From assembly GCA_025667525.1 (NCBI GenBank), contig CM046882.1:548030630-548094629 (forward strand): DNA of 64,000 nucleotides, in the 5' to 3' direction. The stretch comes from Glebionis coronaria (lineage: Eukaryota > Streptophyta > Magnoliopsida > Asterales > Asteraceae). The notes under the pieces were generated by a model, which was not told the origin of the DNA, did no database searches, and saw only the letters and a program-made list of their open reading frames with translations. Every line of letters begins with the position of its first letter. Within the stretch, counting starts at the first letter, position 1. The position numbers and the translations under genes were made by a program. Below are positions 42,774 through 53,365 of the stretch, piece by piece.

Positions 42774-45022
42774 TGGGTCGTATATTTCAGGTCACTTTAT
42801 ATTGGTTTTTCAATTGTGAATATGTATATTTTGTGAATAATGTGCTTGTATGGCTTGGTGTAGTGTTAAAGTATGATAATTTTTCAAGAATTTCTCACGA
42901 GATTCTAAATCTTTCAAACTATATCATACTAAAGCACTACAACTATCTCTTATTAAATTAAGGGGGAGCAATAACTTGTTCTATGGCCAAACATCGATTT
43001 CATTTTTACCCAAAGACCGGTTAATCCATTCAATATCCCAAATATTAATGGTTAACATTTTGGATAAGGGGAGAAAATGGGATTAAGGAGACGTAAGTGA
43101 TACTTGGCTAAAAGATGAAAAAGACTTAAAGATTATTCAACTTAATATGTGTAAAGCACGTGTTAAGGGGGAGCGTTTTTGATGAACAAAACACCTAAGG
43201 TACAAAACTTTTGATTTTAATATCACAAGTACCTTAGGTGATTTTTCAATGATTTTTCATGGTGGCAATTCCTTCCCAAAACACGCTTAATTCACGACGG
43301 ATGTGGTGACAAAAGGGTGGTAGGAATAGGTTTAGTCCAATGATTCATCAGAGCCGATGGAATCTTCCCAAGGACAATTCCCTAGATAGAATTAGAAGTC
43401 CTAGGAAAGATGGAGAAAGAATGTGAACGTAGCTGAATGCCGACCAAGTACTTAAGCTAGCACTGGAACAATCACAACAAGGTGCTAGTGATGACGTATT
43501 GGTAAGCATTGAAGGGGTTGAAGAATGAAAAAGAAATGTAAAGATAAAGGGTGTAAAGAAAGAAGCCCTCCTTACAACTTTAGGCAGAAACCGGGTCAAT
43601 ACATATGCTATTGAGATCATTTTTGCTAATGATTCTCGGTATTGAAGAAAGACATCATGGACCCAGTGATGCAATGCACAACCCTTCCCAGCTAACTCAA
43701 ATATCTCTCAAAAGGTATTTGTTTTAATCACACGGAGATCAACACGTTATCTATTGGTTTATTCACTCCGAATAAACTGGTATTGAAAAGGTGGCACCCC
43801 TCTCCAGCCATCGCTCACTAAATCAAAACGCACAATCGAGTCTAGAGCTAAGAGATCATCAAAAGTCTCATTAGGACACTTTCCATTTATTCCTTGCTTT
43901 CTCACACATTGTGAAAAGTAAGAGATTTTCATGAGTCCTACGCAGTATTCCTGTAATATTGCCAGAACATCCGAGTAATACGTAAGTATTACAATGAAGA
44001 TGGAAATCCTGCTTGAGCCAACATCAAACAAGCTCATGGTAGGTTACACGTGCGGTTCTTTTAGAACCAATCTTGTGAAAAACTGGAAGGTAACAGTGGT
44101 TTAATTCTTAATTGAACTTAAACTCGTTCCAGGCCTCTTCGCATTATCATATGATCTTGCCAGAACACTCAGAGTGACTCTTTATTGACCACAGTGACGA
44201 GTGGAAATCCTTCTAGTGTCAACATCAAACAGCACTTGGTAGGTAACGTGCAAGATTCTTTATGAATTGAGCTCGTGACAACTGGAAAGCAACGATGGTG
44301 AAAATCTTAATTGAAATTCACTTGTTCCAGGTTTCATGAATTGACGGCTTTTAATCACAAGGATAATTTATCCAAGTGATTCACTCTTTATGTTCGCAGT
44401 CAGCTTTGGACGGTCGAATAAAGAGAACGGGTTCACCCGCGAAATCCTGTCAGGAAGTTACTTAATTGAAACTATCCGTCACGGGTACGATATCTAATAT
44501 CGTCCAACGGTCTTCACCGACCGGAGGTAAAATGCTACCGGATTAGAATAAAATGTTCAAAGCCATTTTATTCGTGTCATTGCTGTGTACCTGTTAAAGA
44601 CGGTGGCGTTGCTGTGTACCTGTTGAAGACGGTGGCGTTGCTGTGTACCAGTGAAGACGGTGATGTTGCGGTGTACCTGTAAAAGTCGTTCCCACATGCT
44701 TATGTCTTTTGCAACAAAGTTCAGCAAAAATTCAAGAAAGTACAAGATGAAGTCTTCCGCTGTACCAAACTCTGAAGCTTTCGAGAATTCAACAAAAAGA
44801 CGTAAGTGTGTGGAACATGAAGTCACGAGGAGGCAAAGTTCACAAGAAAGGCAAAGATCGCACGTGAAAGGCCAAAGAACAATGCTCTCAAGTCAAAGCC
44901 AAAAAGATCAAACCAACATATTCACAACAAAAGAAAGAAAAGAAGAAAAGACTACGAGCTAAAGAACGAAGACTTAGTATAGTATGCTAGGTTTAGAATT
45001 TTGTAACGTGGAGTGACCTCCC
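42774..45022 (+). other. Copia2 3' untranslated tail
   Basis: No gene. It includes PPT-like tracts at 42958-42968, 43065-43075 and 43163-43173. A block near 43420-43620 is conserved with Copia1 (6950-7150) and Copia3 (26500-26700). A diverged direct-repeat pair is at about 43990-44110 and 44200-44310, each containing AT(C/G)AAACA(A/G)C and TGGTAGGT. A hairpin-rich block near 44395-44530 includes ACGATATCTAATATCGT. Confidence 0.78.
44578..44692 (+). repeat. 30-bp tandem repeat in Copia2 tail
   Basis: Four imperfect units with the core TTGCTGTGTACCTGTTGAAG plus ACGGTGGCG. The related single motif TTAAAGACGGTGGCGTTGCGG is at 45595 in Copia3, so the expansion is specific to Copia2 here. Confidence 0.85.
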
Positions 45023-45034
45023 TTAGGGGGAGAT
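45023..45034 (+). promoter_or_regulatory. Copia2 polypurine tract
   Basis: TTAGGGGGAGAT immediately precedes the TGTTAG start of the 3' LTR. Confidence 0.9.
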
Positions 45035-45364
45035 TGTTAGAAATACGTTTTACGTATATTAGAAGTATCGGTCACTCCACAATAATATTTATGTTGTAAT
45101 AGCTCGTAGTTAGAAAGTAGTCATTAGTTACTTATTAACTTAAGTAAGAACCGGTCCATGGGCTTGTCATGGACCGGCCCAAGCCCATGTTATGCTTGGA
45201 ACTATAAATACCCCTTTCCACCATGGAAAGGGGTTGGTTGTTGTCATTTCTTGTTTTCCATATTAATAAAATACACATAGTTTCTCTCACTTTCTCTCTC
45301 TAACTTTCTCTCTCTAGAAATCAACAAACCCCTTCATAGATTCATTGATTATCAATATTCTACA
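45035..45364 (+). repeat. Copia2 3' LTR (330 bp)
   Basis: No difference from 27440-27769 found by eye. Followed by TTTAT (45365-45369), the second target copy. Confidence 0.96.
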
Positions 45365-45972
45365 TTTATTCAAATGATTCACTCTTTACGTTCGCAGTCA
45401 GCTTTGGACGGTCGAGTAAAGAGAACGGGTTTACCCGCGAAATCTTGTCTCGGAGATTTTTAATTAAATCTACCTGTCACAAGTACGATATTTGATATCG
45501 TCCAACGGTCTTCACCGACCGGAGGTAAAATGCTACCGAATTAGAATGAAATGTTCAAAGCCATTTCGTTCGTGTTTGCTTATGTTGCGGCATTTAAAGA
45601 CGGTGGCGTTGCGGAAGCTGAGAAGAAGTCGTCCCTGCATGCTTGTACTTTATGCACTTAATACTTCATCTAATTCTAGAAAGCATAAAAGTCAAGTCTT
45701 CCGCTGTATCGAACTCTGAAGATTTCAAGAATTACGAAGGTATAATTATGTGGGACGTGAAGTCACAAAGAGGCGAAGATCACAAGTGATGGATGCACAA
45801 GATCAAAACAAGAGATCAATGCTCAAGACTGATACTTAAGATCACATCAACATGTTCACTAGAAAAGAAAAAGAAAAGAAAGACGAAGATTACGAGCTCA
45901 AGACAAGCATAGTATGCTAGGTTTATTTTATTATTGTAGCTTGGGTAACGCCCTTGTATGGAGTGACCTCCC
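45365..45972 (+). other. Copia3 3' untranslated tail, part 2
   Basis: Continues Copia3 after the Copia2 insertion (TTCACTCTTTACGTTCGCAG onward) and matches Copia1 in inverted orientation near 5640-6200. No coding frame. Confidence 0.85.
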
Positions 45973-45984
45973 TTAGGGGGAGAT
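45973..45984 (+). promoter_or_regulatory. Copia3 polypurine tract
   Basis: TTAGGGGGAGAT directly before the TGTTGG LTR start. Identical to that of Copia2. Confidence 0.88.
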
Positions 45985-46315
45985 TGTTGGAAATATGTTT
46001 TTACGTATTTAGGAAGATTCGGTCACTCCAACAATATATTAAGTAGTAGCTCTTAGTCTAGATATATTTATATTTATCAAACAAGGAAAGGCCCGGTCCA
46101 TGCTTGTATGGTCGGCGGCCCAATGTAAGCCCAAGCCCATCTCATGGGCTTGGGTATATAAACCCTCTCCTTAGTTGGATAGGGTGTTGGTTCACATAAT
46201 TTCACATAGTAGAAAGTGTTTTTTCCACTTTCTCTCTCAAAGTGTGTGTGTGTGCTCTCACCATATTTCTATCTCTTTCTCTCTCTAGATTAAACAAGAT
46301 TTACAATATCATACA
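45985..46315 (+). repeat. Copia3 3' LTR (331 bp)
   Basis: Starts TGTTGGAAATATG and ends ATATCATACA. The TATATAAA box is at 46155-46162. A perfect 11-bp hairpin, CCCAAGCCCAT / ATGGGCTTGGG with loop CTC, lies just before it (46130-46154). It is similar to, but clearly diverged from, the Copia1 LTR. The target duplication would be CCTTA (46316-46320); its partner is off the window. Confidence 0.88.
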
Positions 46316-46976
46316 CCTTATCCTACAAATGTTAAAGGGATTAGGAGTTTTTTAGGGCATGATGGATTTTATAGAAGATTCATTAAGGATTTTTTAAAAA
46401 TTGCTAAGCCTATGACTCAAGTACTTATGAAAGATGTAAAATTTGAATTTACTCAAGAATGCATCGACGCTTTTGATATACTTAAAGAAAAATCAACTAC
46501 TGCCCCAGTAATAATAGCACCTCATTAGAATCATGATTTCGAACTAGTGTGCAGTGCTAGTGATTATGATGTAAGAGTTGTGTTAGGACATAATAGATAA
46601 TAAATTTTTTCCTATCTTTTATACGAGTAAAACTATGAATGTTTATCAAGACATTACACTACCACCAAAAAAGAACTTTTAGTAGTCGTTTATGCTTTTG
46701 ATAAATTCATATCTTACTTAATTATGTCCAAAAATGTGGTTAATATTGATTAGTCAGCTTTAAAATATATGTTTAGTAAACAAGATGCTAAACCTAGGTT
46801 AATTATAGGGGTGCTACTGTTACAAGAATTTACTATTGAAATTAAAATAAAAATGGAACCGAAAATTTAGTCGCCGATCATTTGTCTCGATTAGAAAACC
46901 TTAAGCTTGAAGTATTAGATGATAGTATTATTAGGGATTCTTTTCAAAATGAACATCTTATGGTAGTTATTTTTAT
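46316..46976 (+). pseudogene. Athila/Tat-like RT end and RNase H fragment
   Basis: Short conserved blocks, NVKGIRSFLGHDGFYRRFI, FEFTQECIDAFDILKEK and VADHLSRLENLK, mark the end of RT, the RNase H start and its tail in Ty3/gypsy elements of the Athila/Tat type. A TAG (46526-46528) and several frameshifts break it. It begins exactly at the Copia3 LTR, so the rest of this RT lies beyond the Copia3 5' end outside the window. No integrase follows, so the copy was already truncated. Confidence 0.85.
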
Positions 46977-47634
46977 TATTAAGTGAAATGCCTCTTGTAC
47001 AACTATCCTAGGTAGAAAAGCTCATTTGCTTGTGGACAAACAAATTCCAAATGTATGGATATTTGATGAGGTGGCCTTTTATACATTTTTAGGGGTCATT
47101 TCACCCTTATATTCTTTTATAAAAGGCCCTAAAATGTCTTAATTCCTTTTTTTAGAAATCTGGAAGCACTTGGACTGTTTGGGAGGGTTTTGAGGTGTTT
47201 TCAAGCATTTTCAAGACTTTGGAAGAACTATGGAAGAGGCAAAGTCAAGAATGCACCGATTTCTCAACTCACAAATAAAGTTGTCATCGGGAGCTATAGA
47301 CGGCGTCCTACATTGTACCTGACGTCATCACATCGACCCTCCAAACGATGTCGCCCGTCCAACTTGACGGCGTCACAACTTATTGACACTAGAAGCCCAT
47401 AGAATATTCACAAGCCCGACGATGTCTCACTTTGGACCCAACATCGTCGAAACCCAAACTCTATATATAGACCCCCATTTAAACATACAATTCATGTGTA
47501 ATTGTAAGGTTAGCTTGGAGCAGCCATTGTCTACTGATTTTAGGGTTTAAAACCCCTAAGAAATTACAGTATTTCGCACATATCAATTGAAGAACAAGGT
47601 TTTAACTATTTTCACTATTCATGTCTATGTGTAT
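46977..47634 (+). other. LTR-like or tail sequence of the old Athila/Tat-like element
   Basis: No gene. CTATATATAGACCCC (47460-47475) looks like a TATA box, with GACGGCGTC and CCCGACGATGTC repeats upstream, which suggests LTR promoter sequence. The pre-insertion sequence continues at 61926. TGTAT at 47630-47634 is one copy of the Tat-NA target duplication. Confidence 0.45.
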
Positions 47635-50600
47635 TGATGTAGATTTTTCGTACACGTTTTAGGAAAAACGCGTATGAGTGGCAAGTATTAAGTCTTACGC
47701 TTTAGGAAAAACGTAAAACCGAATAAGTGCGGGTTCGTTCTCGAAGGAGGTGTGTGGATTAATGTGCCAATATATATGAAATCAAGTTTGGATTAGTGAG
47801 TAGTGACGTTTTTGGTTGAGAAGAGAAAAAGTAAAGACGAGTTACGCTACGATTACACTACGACGAATGACGTAAAATGCGAACGTAATTACGTAAAACG
47901 CGACGAAATTAAAAACAAAACCTAAAAATTAATTAAAAGTTTAAACTAAGTCCAAAATAATATAAATAAGAATAAAAATCCAACAAATATATTTTAAAAC
48001 CTTTTGTTAATTAAATATTCAATTTTTAATGCTAATTAAAGCCCTAAAATTAAATATAATTAACAAAATGCCCAAAATATAATTTTATTGAACTAATAAG
48101 TTACTTATATTATTTAAAGACTAAAAAGTATTTTTCCAAATTTTTTAAAACTATTTTTCTATTTTTAAAAGGCTAAAAACACTTTTTAAACTAAAATAAT
48201 AATAAAAATAATAAAATAATGCTAAAAATAAATATTATTTTTCTAAAAATCTTTTTTTTTAACTAAATTAACAAGGGAAAAATGAAAAAGTTTAAAAAAC
48301 TAAAAAAAATTGGCTAAAAATGAAAGTACCCCAAAGTACCCCATGGTGGAGTACTTTAGTGTTGTCCAAGATCCTACCAGAGAAAGGGTTTGTCCAATAT
48401 AGTGTTGTCCGATATCGGACAACACTAAAAAAACAAAAAAATGGTCGTTCTCGGACAACAAAGAAAATACTTGCTGTATGGATTTTTGGCTCGTTTTGGG
48501 TTGATTTGGGCTCGTTTTTGCTGGTAACTTGTTGATTACTTGGTGTTTTTTTGGGCAATAAGGCACCCTCACAACATTTTGGTTGTGAGGAGTCAAGTAT
48601 AACACAATAAAACAAACACAAAACACAAATCTCACCACAAATCAAAGTACTAGGAGCAAATTATGAACAAAATGCAGAAAGTTGATGAAAAGTGATACGT
48701 GCTAGCATGAATGAGCAAAACAGTGACTATTATGCTAATTGTTTAACCACTAAATGCAATCTAAACATCAACCAACTAGCAAATTACCTCTAAATCTAAA
48801 CAAATACTAGCTATTTTAAGTATTTCAACACCAAAACGCCAAGAACCTACCCTAGATGAACCACTGTATCACAGAAAGGGGTAAGCGGTATGTTGTATGT
48901 TATTACAGTGACCTACAAGGCCGATTAATAAACTCCAAATGTTCTCCAAAGTATATTATTAGCTAATGCACACTGAATCCTATTCCTAAACTATCAAACA
49001 ACCAAAAATTAAACCTTAATGCACCCAAGAAAACCCCAAACCACTTGCTGATATGGATTTCAACAAGATAAGTGGTCTGGTGGCTTTGAGACAAATCAGT
49101 GAGCTAGTTAGCTCATCTAGGCTATCCTAACATTGCTCAAATTCCTCAACCATCCAATGCGTACTTCAACCGGCCCTAAACTTACTTGTTTCACCAAGAT
49201 TTGGACCATAGAACACTAAAATAAGTCCTTATACCCTGCTGATATGGTTGGTTAGCAGAAAGTAGCGTATGTTGATGAAAGTGGCCCAACAGTGAGCTAA
49301 GGTCCACTTTTATACCAATAAAACCTAGCAATAACCTAGTACTACATGTGGGACTTAATTCTAGCCTAAGTCTATAGCTATGCCAAAAATAAAAAAACCC
49401 TCAAACACAATAATCAAGCCAAAAGTACCCTACTGGTTGAACTATGCAGTTTTTATGCGTTATCTAGCAACACTAAACCACCTTGTTTTACTTAGTACCT
49501 TGAAATCACTACTTAACTAAGACTAACAGATTAAGTAAAAGATGTGCAAGTCGCTTAAGTAGGTGTGTGTGTCACCCACAACCTTGAACCAACAGAAACA
49601 AACACCCATTAAACTATGAAAAATCACAAATTAACAAAGAAAAGCTTAATGAAACTCAACCAAATGGACTTAAATCTTAACCTAACATGTTCTAATCATG
49701 CAGGAGAGCACAAATAAACAATAAAACTCAAGCAAACACAATCTAACAACGAAATCTCATACCCTCATAAATCTTATAAAAAGGAGAAAGGGGTTTAAGC
49801 TCTCACCTTTCTTGACTTTGTTCAAGCCAAGAAGACCAAGCTGATGCCGTCCTTATGCTTTTGATGAGGTCAAGTGGCTATGTAATTTCTTGAAAGATGC
49901 AAGCGACGAACAATGGCACTTGGAGACTACAACAGCCACACCAAGTCCAACACTATCAAATGCCTTGTGGATCTGTTATGAGCACCAAACCAGGAAATTT
50001 TTCAAGCTTGAAAAGGTTAAACCAAAAGCTTTGTCAAGGCTTTTGGGATTAGCTTTTCAAACAGTGAGTAATAAAAAAACGGAAAACAGTATGATTACTC
50101 AAAAAACTTGGTATACAATTTTTTGCGAAGTGAACTATAGGTCACAAACAAGAACAATAACACTTAACTCATAACATTACTGGGCCTTGATTTGTCAAAT
50201 TAGGACCCCTATAATCTGTTATGAACCAAATGGGTCTCAAAATCCTTTTTTGCCAAAATGTTTGAACAAAAATATCTTTTTGATAAACTTAAGCTAAACT
50301 TGGATGAGAATAAACTTTGCACTATGTAAAAAACAGTAAAGATGGAACACAGACTTGTAATTTAATTTAAGAAATACTATAACTATTTATTTAGTAAAAA
50401 AATCTTACAAGCTAGAACAAGAGAATAGATGTCACACACGACATCTATTTATACAACAAAAGAAAACTATCTAGAAGACAGTGAACAATAACCCTAACAC
50501 TATTGATTTCCTAAAATACCCCAAGCATATTCCAAGGATATGTTGAATTTGAATCTTGCTTCTAGGTCCTTCTTTGATCATGTGAAGATGCCAGCTTGTT

Positions 50601-51497
50601 AAAATCGATCGTGAGCGTTGTTTTACTTTTTGGGACCAAGGAATTAACCATATACGTTGATCTACTGCCAAGATTTTGTATTTTTCTTCAATGGTGGAGC
50701 AGGGGAGTACGGTGGGACCACGTAGGTGAGAGTGATGGGTGTTTTGAGGTGTGGGTTATGATGTGGTTAAGGTATATTGATGATCTGGAAGTCTAAAAAC
50801 AAAACCCCTTTGTTTTAAGGTTCAATTGAAGATTAGGGTTCTAGGGTAATTAAGCTGTGTGAAGATTGGGAAAAATGTTTCCCGGTTTATGATTTGTTAA
50901 TACTAATATAAATAGATTAGTGATAGTGGGGTGATGTGGCGGTTTTGGTGAAGTGGCAAAAGATGATTGGGTGGGTGAAGTTTAATGTCTTGGCGAAAAC
51001 GATCCCTAAGCTCCCAAACTTTTGTCATTCAAAGTTTTAAACTGCCACAATGTATTTCCCTTTATAACAAAGTTTTTGTTTTTGCACTTTTGCCACAATA
51101 ACTTTTGAAAAGTTATTTCCAAGGGTTATATGTGTAATTTGTCCATGCTTCAAGGGCTTGTAATGACATGTCTTCAATCTCCAAGGATAAATCTTGTACC
51201 AATGAATAATGGAGGGTCATTTGTGGCAAGTCTTCAAAATAGAGGGACCAATCTTGACAAATCTTCAAACTTCAAGGGTATTTTTGGAAAATCCATACTC
51301 GGGTCCGGTTCTTTGCGCGGCTTCGTTTTCCGTGTTCGTTTTTGCTTCATTCTTGTGATCTTTTGTTGAATTCACGATATCCTTACCTGAAATACACAAT
51401 GAACAAACACAGGTATATTTTTGGGTATTTTGATGATATTTTAAGCGTTTTAAGCCCGATTTGGACGATGAGACTATGTATAATTACAGTCTCATCA
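47635..51497 (-). repeat. Tat-NA 3' LTR (3863 bp)
   Basis: Near-identical to 58061-61920. A-rich and T-rich segments lie at 47890-48310. A 26-bp perfect palindrome lies at 48401-48426 and pyrimidine-rich segments elsewhere. Short frames (e.g. 48292-48645 minus, 49890-50174 plus) recur in both LTRs but resemble no protein I know. Confidence 0.95.
48401..48426. repeat. Perfect 26-bp palindrome in Tat-NA LTR
   Basis: The centre is GTTGTCCGATATCGGACAAC, extended by AGT/ACT-type arms. The other LTR keeps 24 bp (58821-58844). Nearby single arms (TTGTCCAAG, TTGTCCAATA, CTCGGACAAC) suggest repeated TTGTCC half-sites. Confidence 0.9.
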
Positions 51498-51512
51498 CTC
51501 TCCCATACTAAA
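51498..51512 (-). promoter_or_regulatory. Tat-NA polypurine tract
   Basis: Minus-strand TTTAGTATGGGAGAG abuts the TGATGAGAC LTR start. Confidence 0.82.
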
Positions 51513-53365
51513 CCATTGCCGTGTCCCCACGTAATGCTAGAATTAAGTATCGTAGCACTTCCAAAATTCATTTTATGATGACATTTATTGAAGACATAAA
51601 CTTAAATAAACTACTACACGTGTTTTAGACATAATGTATTGTTTTCATCACGGTTAAGTGACTTTTGGGATCATAGAACAAGAACACGTGAATGCTTCGT
51701 TAGAAATAATTTCATCGTCCTCGATTTTCACCCAATTCCATGCTAAGCGTGTAACGAGATCATTGTTATTATAAGTTAGCAACACAATCATATCTCATGA
51801 GTGTTAATTACACACCTAAACTCCCTTATTCCTACTTGGTATCTCTTATATTTTATTTTGTCTTAATGATCACGAGGATACATCATTAACTTATGCGTGA
51901 ATAGAGATTAAGTCTAAAAATAGAGTTTTAACGGTGTAACCAAAATCATTAAATTAATAATCCATCCTATAGACAACGATGTCAAAAAAAATTAAGTCAA
52001 CAAGAAGGATCGATAAACACGGTTTTATAACGGTTTTGAACATGAGACTTATTACCATGACTTTTATTATCCGCCATAATCGGTGGTTTTATTATCATGG
52101 TTTACCTCCATCTTTTATTCAACTTCGCCATGAAGCTTTTATTATGACTTCGGTCTTGCCTTGCCTTTTATTATCCGCCTCATCGGTGGTTTTATTAGCC
52201 AAAGACGTATATCCTCACGCTAAGGCGAATTTTGGATCTTTAAAGCTTCGAAGATTAAGGCTTGATTCACTTTCAATTTGGGCATAGATTTTTCGGCCTT
52301 GCGAGCTTCAAATTTTTTGCTTAATTTAGGTGAGCACTTGAAATCTTATTATTAGGTGAAGCTTTTGTTTATTCGGGTGCCAATACTTCAAAACCGTGAC
52401 GTTGGCGATACCTTAATGTTTTCCCAATTTAATTACATGGAAGCTACCAAAACAAATTAGAAACCAACAATAGTGACTAGACCGCCAAATCAATATTTAT
52501 TAACAATTTATTATGCAAAAGTGTGGGGAGAATAAGCTAATAATCACTTCACATGAGATCGTGACGATTACGAGACTTATAAATAACTCTATCATTTCTC
52601 GTCCTCATTTAAGAGACTTAGCCTAAAAAGTTAAGGAATCGAAGCTAAGTGCTCAACACGCACGGTCGAGTCAAATTACTCTCGTTCTCACCATCGGAAA
52701 ACCTACATTCGTGTCTTAAACACTTATGAAAAACTAGAAAAAATTTAAAATTTGGCCATTTTTAGCCTTATTTGCAACAAAACGATAGCAAAAAGATGAA
52801 TATTGGATTGCGTGGTGACGTAAGCAAGGTGAAGTATCTACTCACCCCCCATACTAAAACTAAACATTGTCCTCAATGTTTCGAGTCTAGGGGTGTAAAC
52901 ACCCCCATACTAGAGACGAAGTCGAATGCTTAATCTCGAGCATGGAAAGGGTAAAACGAATAACCTAAAAGCCGTTTATGAATTATGCTAATAAGATAAA
53001 CGTTAGAACATAAAAGGATATCATCGGGTATCGGAATCTCCAAAGGCAACGATCGAAGCTCGAGTGATCCGTAAAACGAACACGAGAGGCTTCAATGATG
53101 ACGATGAACCTAATAAATCACAATCACAAACAACCACGGAACAAAGGTTGGAAGAGCACAAGTCCCCTCGTTACATTAAACTAAGAAAGCGATAATATGT
53201 ACAAGGATAAGCATGAGAATCCCCCACGAGGCACCTTGTTTTTGATAACCGAGTCAAAAGCTCGACTCGAATCCCCATAAATGTGATCATTTAGGGATAA
53301 TCTTGGTATGGTCATTTTTGGTGGGGCTTACATGATGAACAAGGCTCAAAAGTACATGGAGTACT
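51513..53365 (-). other. Tat-NA 3' untranslated region
   Basis: No gene. Two further GTATGGGGG tracts lie at 52841-52860 and 52897-52915. Beside the first is a perfect 8-bp hairpin, AAACATTG / CAATGTTT (52862-52881). A repeated 'TTTTATTATCCGCC..AATCGGTGG' type segment lies at 52060-52200. Confidence 0.7.

Larger units (their letters stand above)
27440..45364 (+). mobile_element. Copia2: intact-looking 17.9 kb SIRE/Maximus-like Copia element
   Basis: The 330 bp LTRs at 27440-27769 and 45035-45364 look identical base for base when read side by side. The five-base duplication is TTTAT (27435-27439, 45365-45369). Primer site, polypurine tract, gag, pol and a third 1319 aa frame are all present without a stop. 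The pre-insertion sequence in Copia3 joins cleanly across TTTAT and matches uninterrupted Copia1 near 6190-6215. Size, giant gag and an extra ORF after pol fit the SIRE/Maximus lineage. Of the elements here this is the only one that could be autonomous. Activity cannot be judged from sequence. Confidence 0.97.
20670..46315 (+). mobile_element. Copia3: decayed sibling of Copia1, split by Gypsy1 and Copia2
   Basis: In the window it consists of 20670-27439 and 45370-46315 (the TTTAT at 45365-45369 is the target duplication). It starts inside gag because Gypsy1 is inserted there. By alignment to Copia1, its first third and 5' LTR lie left of position 1. It then runs through pol, the untranslated tail, polypurine tract and 3' LTR. 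Gene order, gag/pol overlap, lack of ORF3 and a shared TGA in the RNase H tail group it with Copia1 rather than Copia2. It was itself inserted into an Athila-like RT coding sequence (46316 onward). Confidence 0.92.

Noticed and set aside
49890..50174. Small frame repeated at 60311-60517, possibly an LTR-encoded gene
   Set aside because: Present twice because the LTRs are duplicated. The second copy is shorter and no family is recognised.
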